Source of the DNA: Cheiracanthium punctorium
Lineage: Eukaryota; Arthropoda; Arachnida; Araneae; Cheiracanthiidae
Length of the DNA: 64,000 bases
Assembly (NCBI GenBank): GCA_038373885.1
Contig: JAWZYV010012276.1
Coordinates: forward strand, 186,001 to 250,000
Direction: 5' to 3'
Shown: piece by piece, positions 44,961 through 56,443 of the stretch
How positions within the stretch are numbered: position 1 is the stretch's first letter
Layout: every line of letters begins with the position of its first letter
The notes under the pieces: generated by a model
The model's input: the letters and a program-made list of their open reading frames with translations, nothing else
Databases searched by the model: none
What the model was told of the DNA's origin: nothing
Translations under genes and position numbers: made by a program

Positions 44961-45538
44961 CAAGAATGAAATTCTATGAATATTGACTTGAAAAATGACC
45001 AGATAAAGTTAAAAGATGACTTGATTTTTTGAAATAGAAGTCCCATTTCTATCATTATTGGGAAACTGGAAAAAACCCCATGAAAACAGCCATTTTCTTT
45101 TACAGAGATGTCTTGATACACCCTCCCCTACCCTTCAAATTTAATTCATATATTTACTTAAATTTAAAAATAAATCTTTTATTAATTCTTAATATCTGCT
45201 TATTATTTAAACTACTCATCAGTATATTCCGTTTTTGAAAAAAAAAAAAAAAAGTAAATTTTAGTCAGAAATGGCCCATGCACCCAATTGGAAACACGGT
45301 GAAAATTGTATTAATTTTTTTTTCCTCCATTTAAATGACTAATATCCTTTACGTAACGCATTAGAAGACAAAATATGCAAAGAAACTAAATTAAAATATG
45401 TCTGGATTTCAATGCGGTCTCTAAAAAATTAAGAGGATAGTGAATAAATCTGTCCACATTGTCACAAAAGACAAGTCATTTTGCAACGTAAACTAAGTTC
45501 AAAGTCACCTTAGGGTAGGTGCACCAGTAATTGAAACT
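44961..45538. other. Gene-free spacer
   Basis: No gene seen. An A15 run lies near 45238, and CCCAATTGGAAACACGGTG near 45283 resembles the subterminal motif at 44828 and may be the far end of that element. Confidence 0.4.
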
Positions 45539-46037
45539 TTAACCCTTTAACGCGCAGTGGTCCCGCTCTGGGAACCAAACTCTGATGTTTTGACATGTTG
45601 CCAGTAACGAAGAATAGATTGGATTTCTATAAAAATAGTTGCGGGTGACATAGCTCCACGAGAATCCTTTACTTTTTAGCACGTCATTTCTCGTAATAAA
45701 ATGGTCACGATTATTTTTAACAACACCGACATCTTCTGAAAAATGGAAGAATGCGAAAACAGCTGGATCGATTGCCCAATGCTGAAAAAAGGGCAGCCGT
45801 TGCCATCGCTCGACTTAACTACCAGCAAGATGGCGGACGATCGAAACGTTCATCGCGTGCCACAGATCTAGAGACCCCCTTTTTGACGACAGCCAGCTGC
45901 GTCAAAAAAGGGTCTCTAGATCTGTGGCACGCGATGAACGTTTCGATCGTCCGCCATCTTGCTGGTAGTTAAGTCGAGCGATGGCAACGGCTGCCCTTTT
46001 TTCAGCATTGGGAAAGGGTTGTGCCTCAAAGGGTTTA
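45539..46037. mobile_element. TTAA-flanked fold-back element with near-perfect long palindrome
   Basis: Left end TTAACCCTTTAACGCGCAG; right end CTCAAAGGGTTTA. Bases of about 45775-45889 are repeated in inverted orientation at about 45898-46014 with only one or two differences and a loop of some 10 bases. The arms contain AGCAAGATGGCGGACGATCG. Confidence 0.75.
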
Positions 46038-46389
46038 GAAGACTATAAAAATTTAACTAGTAATTGCTAGTTACTAAAATTATACTGAAACAAACCTTTT
46101 TGTTTTCAAAACTGTACTACATTTACATAATTTATGTAGATTATTATTTATCCCACAATGTTGAAATTTTATTGGGCTCGGCCCGAGTTACTTTTCTCAC
46201 TATTTTTAGCAGTTATCATTATCAGTAACTATTTTTGACAGTTGATCACCTTTCTCACTTTTTTAAACATATAATTAAAGTTTATTCAAGCTATATTTAG
46301 CGAAATCAAAACTAAATCCTCTCGCTAACTGCTCTTATGTCACATAGTTCTCTCATTTCTTTCTTAACATCTAGCTTCTTGGAGATAAG

Positions 46390-46898
46390 AACTTGAACAA
46401 CACTAGGCACTGAGGCTTGAGCCCATAGGCTCACACAGGTATTCACAGCAAGAGTTTAAAAGGAACTGAACTCCAGGATGTGATCTGGGTTTTTTGATTG
46501 GCATTTCTCTGATCAGCCTATATAAATCTCAAGCTTTGATTGCGTAATAGAAATGCAATTGCACAATACTAGGCTACTGCATACTACTAATGCAGGGAAG
46601 CAAACATTACAGGCCCATCAGTAAAGTTGCGCCAAGCTTGGCAACTTTTTGGTGAAATATCGCCAAATTTCATGCCAAAAGTGTCTCCAAAAGTGAAGTC
46701 ATATAAGCGATAACATCAATACTTATTGAGGATTAATTTGATAAAACCCTTTCAAAACCCAAAACTTTCTATCTCGCATTCTAGTTAACTGATTTTGATG
46801 CAACAAATGCAAATTTTAATTATTTGATATGTAGAATTCACATTTTAGGATGCCTTTAATTTGAAATGCAGAACAACTCAGAAATTTGTGGCAATATT
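46390..46898 (-). mobile_element. Diverged LTR 3 of the same family as 2748 and 7914
   Basis: On the minus strand it follows the other LTRs in order: TTGCATCAAAATC, the AAGTTGC-GCC-AAGCTTGG palindrome (46624-46649), GGGCCTG, CCCTGCATTA, ATTACGCAATCAAA, then TATATAGG (near 46520) and a GTTCAGTTC start-like site. The far end is too diverged to place, though AATAAA occurs near 46170. Confidence 0.65.
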
Positions 46899-47259
46899 TT
46901 GTTTTGAATGACTCAATTTTCAAGTAACAGATCAATAGTTCTTGAAACCCGTTAAGAAATATGACTGGTCCAAAACTTCTTTTAAAGTGATAATTAACTG
47001 ATTTTTGAAGTCGGGATTTGTAGCCTTTCTTTGCTAGGTTTTCCTAAGTTTCCCTGGTATATATATAGTACTTTATCATTCCTAAAAGCTTCCAATCTTT
47101 TTATTACACTTTCATATATTACTCTAATAAATGATACAGTTAATTAAATACTGTGTAAATTTATCTGTATAATGGTCTAATTTTAGTCACTTTTTTCACT
47201 AGTTTTGTTGCTATTTCTTTGGCCCAGCCCTGTGCCTGTAACTGACACATTATGCTCCT
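46899..47259. other. Gene-free spacer
   Basis: AT-rich sequence between LTR 3 and the next fold-back element. I see nothing in it. Confidence 0.4.
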
Positions 47260-47885
47260 TTAACCCTTTGAGGCGCAACCCTTTCCCAATGCTGAAAAAA
47301 GGGCAGCCGTTACCATCGCTCGACTTAACTGCCGGCACAGCCAGCTGTCGTCAAAAAAAGGGTCTGTAGATCTGTGGCACGCGATGAACGTTTCGATCGT
47401 CCGCCATCTTGCTGGTAGTTAAGTCGAGCGATGGCAACGGCTGCCCTTTTTTCAGCAACGTTTCTCGCGTGCCACCGATCTAGAGACCCTTTTTTTGACG
47501 ACAGCTGACTGTGCGCGGGCACAGCCAGCTGTCGTCAAAAAAAGGGTCTCTAGATCTGTGGCACGCGATGAACGTTTCGATTGTCCGCCATCTTGCTGGT
47601 AGTTAAGTCGAGCGATGGCTACGGCTGCCCTTTTTTCAGCATTGGGCAATCTTTCCAGCTGTTCTCGCGTTCTTCCATTTTTCAGCAGATGTCAGTGCTG
47701 TTAAAAATAATCGTGACCATTTTTTTTACGGGAAATGAACGTGCTAAGAAGTAAAGGATTCTCGTGGAGCTATGTCACCCGCAACTATTTTTATAGAAAT
47801 CAAATCGATCCTTCTTGACTGGCAACAGTCAAAACGTCAGAGTTTGGTGTGCTCACGGCGTGGACACCGCGCGTTAAAGGGTTAA
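47260..47885. mobile_element. TTAA-flanked fold-back element, both ends intact
   Basis: TTAACCCTTTGAGGCGCAAC at the left and CGCGCGTTAAAGGGTTAA at the right, with TTAA at both edges. A block of about 120 bp (47339-47457) is repeated directly at 47520-47640, and inverted copies also occur. It carries the same interior as 45539-46037. Confidence 0.75.
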
Positions 47886-47957
47886 CTGACACTTATGAAA
47901 TATAATACTTTACCAATATTGAATTATTTTGTAAAATTAAAGAAAAACAAAATTATA

Positions 47958-48000
47958 TTAACCCCATCGGCCCTGTTGTCCTAATATTAGGACACATCTT
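47958..48000. mobile_element. Terminus of another TTAA-type element
   Basis: TTAACCCCATCGGCCCTG is followed by a perfect 18-bp palindrome TGTCCTAATATTAGGACA at 47977-47994. A possible partner end, GATGGGGTAAA, is near 50664, which would enclose the mariner pair and the element at 50246. That pairing is speculative. Confidence 0.5.
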
Positions 48001-48295
48001 TAGATTACTCTATATTCTTCATTTTCAAGAATTTTAACACCAAAACCTAGTGTCCTACTCATAATACATGCAAGAATAGCAAAACGTTATCATTTTTGCT
48101 CTGTAGATGAGTGAACATCTCCAGCAGGGAAGATTGTGAACGTGTCAAGCCATCTGAAGCCAAACGTTAAGTGCATCTTTTATTAGTTCTCAGAATACTA
48201 TTCTATGTCTATTAAGTCTCAGAATACTTATATGTAATTCCCTACATAAAAAAAAAAATTCCATTGTATAAATTAGTCTCTTTATTCCCAACATA

Positions 48296-48460
48296 GGAGC
48301 ACCCACGGAGGAGGTTATGGGGATTAAAGCCCCTCCCCCCTAAGTTTTAGCAGTGAAATTGTTACTAATGAACCCCCTGGGAAACCTGGGGGGGGTTACC
48401 CCCCAGGTTCCTGGGGGGAAATGTTACCCCCTGGGAAATTGTTACTAATGAATGAAAGTA
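48296..48460. repeat. GC-rich hairpin between direct repeats
   Basis: GAAATTGTTACTAATGAA occurs twice (about 48355 and 48438). Between them AACCTGGGGGG, loop, CCCCCCAGGTT forms a strong hairpin at about 48383-48410. Probably part of a small MITE. Confidence 0.55.
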
Positions 48461-48535
48461 TTTTTTTTTATAAATTGTACTTTTTGTAAAATTATTAAAA
48501 TATTTTTTACAAAAAAAGGACGCTGGATTTAAATA

Positions 48536-49118
48536 TCAGGTTGTAACGAAAGTTTTCCGCCAGATTTGCTTGAGTCAGCTCACGCGTTACCCAGCTATTG
48601 ACCTTATATGTCAAGTTTATGCGATGCTTAGCGCGACTAATGGACATGGCACTAAAGTCTTAACTCTTTTAGCTAGCTCTCGTGGATGATATCTTCTTCC
48701 ACACATTCTCGTAGGCGGGCCTCATCAGCATCAGTAGTCTGGTCAGAGCGCTCTGCTTCTTTAATATCCTAGTCCTCGTTTTTGAACTTTCGGTACCAAA
48801 TCTTCACAGTGTCATATGATACAACAGTAGTACCTTAAGCTGTACACATGATTCAGTGTCGTTCTGTAGCTGACTTTTTGCGACAGAACTGAGAGTAAAT
48901 GATGGAGCAATCTGGTAGCGTGGTAGTTCCATTTCAGACACCTTATACTTAATCATAACGATATTGTTTTACGGATTTCACAACACAGTGCTTGCTCTAA
49001 AACAAGTCTTTTCTTTCAAATAACAAAAATCGTTTTACAAAATATTGGCAAAGACACCAACGCGAACTGCTTGTGCAGGCAATACTTGGAGTGGCGGAAA
49101 ACTTTCGTTACAACCTAA
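48536..49118 (-). mobile_element. Mariner deletion derivative, copy 2
   Basis: TCAGGTTGTAACGAAAGT ends with TA flanks. Minus-strand translation shows mariner HTH-region text (IWYRKFKNED, then DADEARLRE). The catalytic domain is deleted and the right terminus follows. It has the opposite orientation to copy 3. Confidence 0.8.
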
Positions 49119-49207
49119 TAAATAACAGTTAGTGTATGAAATACAGTTAATTCAATTACACAACGTCACTGAAAAGATCCGATAATTATTAATGTTTCTA
49201 TAACAAG

Positions 49208-49363
49208 CATGGGCGCCGGCAGCATAGGGCAAGGGGTGCGATGCACCCCCCCTGGATTTTAGTTGGCAGTGTTTTTCTTTGCTTTTTGCTCTTTCCAACA
49301 TGGTAACCATACGTTGAAGTAGTCTTGCCCCCCCCCCTGGGAAATATTCTGCCGGCGCCCATG
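49208..49363. mobile_element. 156-bp hAT-like MITE, copy B
   Basis: CATGGGCGCCGGCAG and CTGCCGGCGCCCATG are perfect 15-bp inverted ends. The 8-bp flanks ATAACAAG (49200-49207 and 49364-49371) are identical. Its relative is at 30584-30743. It lies in the loop between two inverted mariner copies. Confidence 0.9.
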
Positions 49364-49452
49364 ATAACAAGCTACCTTGATAGTGGCCTTCTGTTCTATG
49401 GTCAAGTCAAGTGGTTCAGAATATTTTGACGTTATAAAGAGAGTTGTAAGTA

Positions 49453-50037
49453 TTAGGTTGTAACGAAAGTTTTCCGCCACTGCAAGTATTGTCTGCACAA
49501 GCAGTTCGCGTTGGTGTCTGCCAATATTTTGCGAAACGATTCTTGTTATTTGAAAGAAAAAGACTTGTTTTTGAGCACTGTGTTGTGAAATCTGTAAAAA
49601 AAATATCGTTATGATTAAGTATAAGGTGTCTGAAATGGAACTATCACGCTACCAGATTGAACCATCCTTTACTCTCAGTTCTGTCGCAAAAAGCCAGCTA
49701 CAGAATGACACCAAATCATGCGTTCAGCTTAAGGTGCTACTGTTGTATCCTATGACACTATGAAGATTGGGTATCGAAGTTCAAAAACGAGGACTAGGAC
49801 ATTCAAGAAGCAGAGCGCTCTGACCGGCCTAATGACGCTGATGAGGCCCGCCTACGACAATCTGTGGAAGAAGACAAAATATTCATCCACTCGGGAGCTA
49901 GCTAAAAGAGTTAGACTTTAGTGCCATGTCCATGAGTCGCGCTAAGCATCGCATAAACTTGATATATAAGGTCAATAGCTGGGTACCGCGTGAGCTGACT
50001 CAAGCAAATCTGGCGGAAAACTTTCGTTACAACCTGA
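49453..50037 (+). mobile_element. Mariner deletion derivative, copy 3
   Basis: TTAGGTTGTAACGAAAGT ends with TA flanks (49451-49452 and 50038-50039). Plus-strand text includes VVSYDTMKI and then, in another frame, DIQEAERSDRPNDADEARLR and STRELAKRV. It then jumps to VNSWVPRELTQAN next to the terminus. In intact mariners these parts are separated, so an internal part is deleted; the three catalytic Asp are absent. Confidence 0.8.
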
Positions 50038-50245
50038 TATAATCGAGGTGACTATACAGGAATATTTGTAGCCCAGTCCCCCTAAACTAGAATCCTGGGT
50101 GTGCCACTGATGCCCAATTCAGTACTTTTAATTAAAAAAAAAAATTAGAAATTGAATTGTAAATGTGAATCTACGGCAACCAATATTTATTTTATCTTTT
50201 AACATCAGTATTTTGAGTGTTTTTCTATAAAAAGAGATTTACTTT

Positions 50246-50653
50246 TTAACCCTTTAACGCGCAGTGTTCCCGCTCTGGGAACACCCAACTCTGACGTTTT
50301 GACTGTGCCAGTCACGAAGAATAGATTGGATTTCTATAAAAATAGTTGCGGGTGACGTAGCTCCACGAGAATCCTCTACTTTTTAGCACGTCATTTCCCG
50401 TAAAAAAAAAATGGTCACGATTCTTTTTAACAGCACTGACATCTGCTGAAAAATGGAAGAATGCGAGAACAGCTGGATACATTGCCCCATGCTGAAAAAG
50501 GGGCAGCCAACTGTCGTCAAAAAAGGGTCTCTAGATCTGTGGCACGCGATGAACGTTTCGATCGTCCACCATCTTACTGGTAGTTAAGTCGAGCGATGGC
50601 AACGGCTGCCCTCTTTTCAGCATTGGGAAAGGGTTACGCCTCTAAGGGTTTAA
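50246..50653. mobile_element. TTAA-flanked fold-back element
   Basis: TTAACCCTTTAACGCGCAG at the left and CTCTAAGGG-TTTAA at the right. The subterminal palindrome GTGTTCCC/GGGAACAC is at 50264-50284. The interior fold-back is shorter than in the copy at 45539. Confidence 0.75.
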
Positions 50654-53378
50654 CATTAAGTTGATGGGGTAAAGAATTGGTGCCTTAACCCATTTTTGGC
50701 CAAAGGTGCGTAAACTCACCATTTCAATAAATGTTTTAACACTGTGACATATATTTTTCACTAATTTTATTTTTCTGCTATTGTTAAGGGTTTTGAAGAT
50801 ATTTATAAAATATTAAGTATTTCAACTGGAGTAAACACTTTCCGTTGAGAAATTTTTAAAATGCGCCAGTTTTCAACTTGAAACGGTTATTGACAAATTC
50901 GACTTTTTGAAAGTGTTTGATTATTCCACTTGAAATTAACCATATGTTTTTATAATAGATTAAATTTGAAAGCTTAAAATAAAACAATATCTAAAGCAAA
51001 TGTCATAAAAAAACTTAAATTTTGCCAAAAAATTTGCCAATGGTGCGTATACACACACACACACACCATTTTATTTCTTATATTATTTTTTCATGCGTGA
51101 AACTCTTTTGTGTGTTAATGAGTGTAATTTTAGCAAATAATACCAGTTTAAGCAAAATAATACCACATTTTATAAAATTTCTATGCTTGGCCTGAAATGG
51201 GTTGAAAAACTGGACGTTGGAGGAAGCGGTCGCTCATAGAAGTTTCACTGTATGTCAAAGGGAAAATTTTGGAGGCCCCCCCTTCCCCGAAAGAAAATCC
51301 TACGCCACTGTATATTGATGTGAAAATATTTGCTCTTCAATAGGTTAAAGACTCTTTAATCGACTTTCGAAGGAAAAGTATTATAAAAAAAGTGCCATAT
51401 CTTATCTCGAAGTGCACACACACCTGTAAAAGATGTCTTATCTTGATATCTGAGGTGGATAAGTGCTAGAGCTGAAGCAAACTGCATGTATTCGGTACTA
51501 AGATACGGATAATCACTCAGACTCGAAGTAACGAATTGTTACTTTTCGGTTGATATCGTTACTCGATCCGAAGGTTTCGGATCGAGCAGCTTCGAACTTC
51601 GAATACAGACTGCCAGGCGAGGGGGAAACAGGCTCCAGTAATCGAGTACTAATATCTTCTGTTATTTGTTACTGGCAGTTACTGGATATCGGATCGCGGT
51701 TTCAAGGGGGAAAATGACTTTCGAGTGTGCATTTCGGATCGACCAGGTTCGAACTTCGAATACAAGACTGCGGAAGGGAGAAAATGAATTTCGGTATTTG
51801 AGTAATAGTATGTTCTGGTTGCAATTCGTTTGTGCCGAGCCGGATGGTATCGTTTTGATGAGGTTTGGAAGAATCCGTATGTGTCGTTACAGTTATGGAG
51901 ATGGATATACTATCAGCTGCTCTATTGATATGGGTCGTAGAATGGGGGGATAGGATCCGGTGTATAGCATGTTCTTATGCGCAGTTGAACTTTTTTTGCG
52001 GGAGGGGGGGAAGGGGGTGTTCTTATAATTGTAGAGGAGCAATACATATAATTGTAGAGGAGCAATACATATAAGAGAAGCATGCTAGTAAGGGGTGCTA
52101 ATTTCGGGCTTTCTAACATTTTGGTACTAAATAGTGGTGCAATCAGAATTCTTTCTTTCAGGGTGGTTCCGAAGCAGGATTGCGAACTTAACTTTTTCTT
52201 TTTTTTTTTTTAGCTAGAATCGAAATATGAGTAATAAATAACAAATTATTTAAATACACATTTTAAAAAATATATTTTTATAAAGTAAACGAATTCACAT
52301 ATTTTTATTATTTAAAATATTATTTGGAACTAAAAAAAAAAATATTTAGCATGGAAACCTAAACACATTTTTTAAGTAATTGTTTAAAAAATATATAAAA
52401 AATTGTGAGCGACCCGGGATTTCTATGCCCACTCCTGCGTAAGCCACTGGTATTAAAATAATTCAATGAAGTTCAGTATGTTTCTAAAATGTCGGCGTTT
52501 AGGGGGCCATCTGCCGTATTTTATGGTACATTTTATTCCATGAACTCATGGAATACGCATAGCCCGGTGCAACCATTCTTTCTGTATGAAAGGAGTGATA
52601 ATTTTTGTTTAAAGAATGCTCTCATATATGCACCCACAGAAGGGGCTAACCCCTTTCATCCCAAAAGTGCAGAAATAGAACTGGAAATATCTTAAAAATA
52701 GGTAATTCTCATTGAATAAAACAATTTTTATTTAAAATATGGTAATTCTTAATTTACTTCGAAAAATGGTCCAGCAAAAGAAGTTTTTGATATGGAATAA
52801 GAACTCACAAATAATAAAGATATTATGCTTTTAGAGACCCAAAGTAGTTGATATCATACTGAGATCCCCTGCCCTGTGAATTTTATATATGTGGCCCAAT
52901 CCCTGGATCTCAGTATTCGAGAACCCGCTCCCAGAAAAAAACACGAGTCACAAGCTTTCCTTTACAGTTTTTATGATAAGAATGAACAGGTTAAACCAGC
53001 GTTCAGAATTAAAAAAAGGGGGGGTTGAGAAAAAAAAAGCATGGCATATGTCTTTGGAAGATTTCTATGTGCACTCAGTAATTCGGATAATTTAGCATTG
53101 TATAAAACCATAAATGTGTATAAAAACAATCTGTAAATCAGAGAAAATAAGCTCTAAATACAACTTTGTACAACTTCGCTAAAAAAAATTCTTTTTGGTT
53201 ATGGGTTTATGTATGGGCGGCATATACCCATAACAACACTGTCCCGGATGTGTTGTTATGGGGCACTATATAACACCCTATTACCGATTCTATTAGTAGT
53301 AACGAAAGTAACGAGTAACGAATACTTAGTAACGAATAGCGAACATCTAAGTAACAAATACATACGGATACTCATTTT
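50654..53378. other. Gene-free stretch with relics
   Basis: An AC microsatellite lies near 51051-51065 and an orphan Tigger-like right end at 51220-51252. Loosely repeated TTCGGATCGA...TTCGAACTTCGAATAC segments are near 51580 and 51735, and a 27-base tandem pair is at 52025-52072. No coding motif recognised. Confidence 0.45.
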
Positions 53379-53670
53379 GTTGTTGTTGTTGTTGTTGTAA
53401 CATGTATTCGGATTTGTGTGCTTGTTCACGAGGAACCGCTTATAAATCCACGTCAAAGAAAGGACAAACACAAGGGGGGGGGGCAATGCCTTGGGGGAGG
53501 ACTTTTCTGGGTATCTAGCGCGTATTCACGTTACATCTGGAGAAAACCGCCCAAAACTCCAGACCGCTAGACCGACGGCCCCGCGAGAGGACAGAACCCT
53601 GTTCCTCCACTTGAGCCATCTCCCAATGTCAGTGGCTTTAACCACTGTGCTACACATTGGTCTACTCATT
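53379..53670 (-). mobile_element. tRNA-type SINE with (CAA)n tail
   Basis: On the minus strand the 5' part has TAGCACAGTGGTTAAAGC (A box-like) and, about 45 bases on, GGTTCTGTCC (B box-like). The body then reads GGTTTTCTCCAGATGTAACG, and the copy ends in about six CAA repeats (53379-53397). From memory the body resembles SINEs of spider genomes. No flanking duplication was established. Confidence 0.6.
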
Positions 53671-55506
53671 TTGTCGTAACTTTTACAGCACTAATAAGTG
53701 CGTAGTACTACAAACAACACGCGTTAGTATTTTTTTTCTTTTCTTTTTCAGGCATAATATAACAATTATTTCCTTTCACTGATAAGAGAAAATTCCAGTG
53801 TTCTGTAGAATTTTCGGTTTCTTTGTTTTGTAAAGAACTTTACGTCTGTCGGTCCGCGAATCCCTTGCCCCAAGAATCTCTAGAAATCAACTTTAAACAT
53901 TCTAAGCTATAAAAATACCGACTCTATACGTTTGCGATCTTTCTAGATATTACTTGCGATCATCTGTAAATAGCAGCACCAAACAGAATCGTACTACGTA
54001 ATCCTACTATATGGTTACGCTGAACCCTGACTCATTTACTCTCTAACAATTCCGGTCCGACCACTTCAAAACAAAACTTTTACCGTCATTCATCCAAACA
54101 GATTAAAAAGTTATGGTCTAAAACTGTCATAAAATTCGCACCGTTTGTACGATCCGCTTGAAATTTTACATAATCATGTATAAAAATACAGAAAACAATC
54201 TGCGGTACTTTAAAAATCTGAAAATCCACCCGTTCCCTCATTTTTAGTCTATTTTTCGCTCTTTTCAGCTCCATTTTATTTCCGAGAGTCACAAAAGTGA
54301 ATCATTTGGTCGTCAAAATGACCTTTTTCAAGTGAAAATGATGTCACACAATTGGGATTCCTGTTTGTTTAAAATAGTTTTTCCAGTTAACACAGTTTAT
54401 TTATTTATTTTTTTTAATTAAACTAATCGTCTGCTGAAGCATTAATATAAGAGGAGCTGAATACACAAAACGAAATCGTTCGACTGCGAAAAGTTTCCGC
54501 CCGTTTCCAGAAGAGCATGAAATTCGATTTGTGTATATATACAGTAAAAATTGAATATGAAGTTATTTATCTTAGGTAGACGAAGACTAAATACATTGAG
54601 TGTAGACGCATTTTCGTCAAACATTTTTTCTAGCGCCAGTTCTAATTGCCTCCACGATGCGCTTTCACTTCTAGTTAAGTATAAATTACACGATTTTAGC
54701 ATTAGAATTCAGCTTTGAGTTTTCGATTTTGAAACGTACCCTACAAAAGCAAAGTTGACTAAATAATTTTGATTGACTGTTTAAGCTTATTTTCAGGTTA
54801 TCTGTACAACGTTTATTTAAGTCTGTTGTAAAATTTTGTGTTTTTTTTTTTGTGTGCAACTTTTTTTATTAAATTTAAAACATTCTTTTCAATAATTTCT
54901 TATTACCGTATTAGCCAGAATATAACCCGACCCCGAAATTTTTCATCAAGATAGTTGGAAAAATCCTGTATTTAGGCCTCCAATTGAGCGCGTCAGGTGT
55001 TTACAATGCAGGCAACGGGAAATAACCTCTCTATTCTAAAAAAAAGTAACGGCCGCTGTCAAGAGTTTGTTGGGCCATCTTCTCCTAAATCGTGGGGATT
55101 TGAATTTCTAGAAACATGTCCACGGATTCGGAAAATTCCGAGGGACCTGATAAGTTGACTTAAATTTCGAAAATCGAATTATTTTAGAAGATATTAATAA
55201 AAAATTGAAAAAATAAAACATAATGGTTGCCAGATTTGGCATAAAATCACTCATTCCTTTGCAACAAAGCAATTCCAAGTATGTAGAATCGCGTGAAATT
55301 GACAAACGTGAAGTAGAATGACACCCATTTCACGTCAAATTAAAAAGGATATGAAATAAATAACTCAAAAGTGTGTTGCACAAAGTTGACAATTTTCAAA
55401 TAGTAAGTTCGCTTAGACAACAGGTGTTTAGAATGAGCGATTATTCGTTTTTCCAAAACAGAATAACTAATTGTAACTGATTTTAAAAGCGCCATCTTGG
55501 CATTAG
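53671..55506. other. Gene-free stretch
   Basis: No gene recognised. 54904 starts TACCGTATTAGCCAGAATAT, a lone pogo-like left terminus. Otherwise I see nothing in it. Confidence 0.45.
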
Positions 55507-56443
55507 GTAGAGGAGAGGAGGGTATTATGGAATAGTCGGGAAATATGGAACACCGAGTTCTTGGCTCTGTTAGTTGCTGTTGCCACAAGGGAATACCATG
55601 AACAACTCAAGAAAGATTCCCGTCTTAAAATGCAGTAAGAGTTGACCGCTCTCTGTTGCCGTACCACTCGCTACAGAACAAAGTATGTTTTGTGATTTGC
55701 AAGAGTTTTTGTAGATAAGTTTTCAAACATTTTAACTTACTAGTAAACACGCGACATGAACATGGATGTTACGCATAATGTACACTAAGAGAAAGGTAGT
55801 TTGTTGTACTGTGGTTATTTTTTAGATGACAGTGTTTTGCCAATTAGTTTTAAAGGTTCGTTTTCCGAGACGGCGTGTCGGGTATTATGGAATACTGGAT
55901 AATATTGCAATGGATTTCATGTCATCCACTCAAGAACCGGAAAACAAAGACGCTGAATGCATCTTTTGTCACGAAAAATTCTCTAAAGATCAACGACGAT
56001 AAGTTTGGATTCAAAGATCCAGCTATTATCTGTGGGCTCACCATGACTGTACCGGAGCAAAGAAAGAAGATTATATCTACAACTTTTCTAAATCGACTCC
56101 AAGCAGAAATGACTCCAATATAATGATTTGAACTACAAAACATAAAAATTTAGTTTTATAGTAACAAATAACTTTATATGAAGCAATATGAATTGCTTTT
56201 CATCGGTTTAAACCATCTATTCCATATAACCCGACTATTCCATATTATACTCCATTCGTAACTTTTTTTAAAAATATATTTTTCTATAACAACAAAATAA
56301 ATTGTGAATTTATTTGCAATTGATATTTCATTACGATTCATTGTAGCATGTACTCATGCTGTTTTGGGGGATTTTATTTAAAAATCTATGAAGTTACAGT
56401 TAGAAATGTAAACGGTATTCCATAATACCCTCCTCTCCCCTAC
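55507..56443. mobile_element. DNA transposon remnant with PHD-like C-terminal relic
   Basis: GTAGAGGAGAGGAGGGTATT at the left and the complement of GTAGGGGAGAGGAGGGTATT at the right form inverted ends of about 28 bp. Plus-strand text near 55945-56110 reads ECIFCHEKFSKDQRR, then in the next frame WAHHDCTGAKKEDYI. This matches the Cys-rich C-terminal motif of some pogo/Jerky-type arthropod transposases, with several cysteines lost. Confidence 0.6.

Noticed and set aside
45751..45972. Recurrent ORF text LPNAEKRAAVAIARLNYQQ in several places (45751, 47325, 47452)
   Set aside because: It is a chance open frame in the TTAA-type fold-back family; it occurs in both arms and has no protein motif.
53280..53350. 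Repeated GTAACGAA words as a possible telomeric or satellite tract
   Set aside because: Too few and irregular; no continuous array.
53545..53665. Possible tRNA gene
   Set aside because: A- and B-box-like words exist, but no cloverleaf with anticodon stem can be drawn, and the body and CAA tail fit a SINE.
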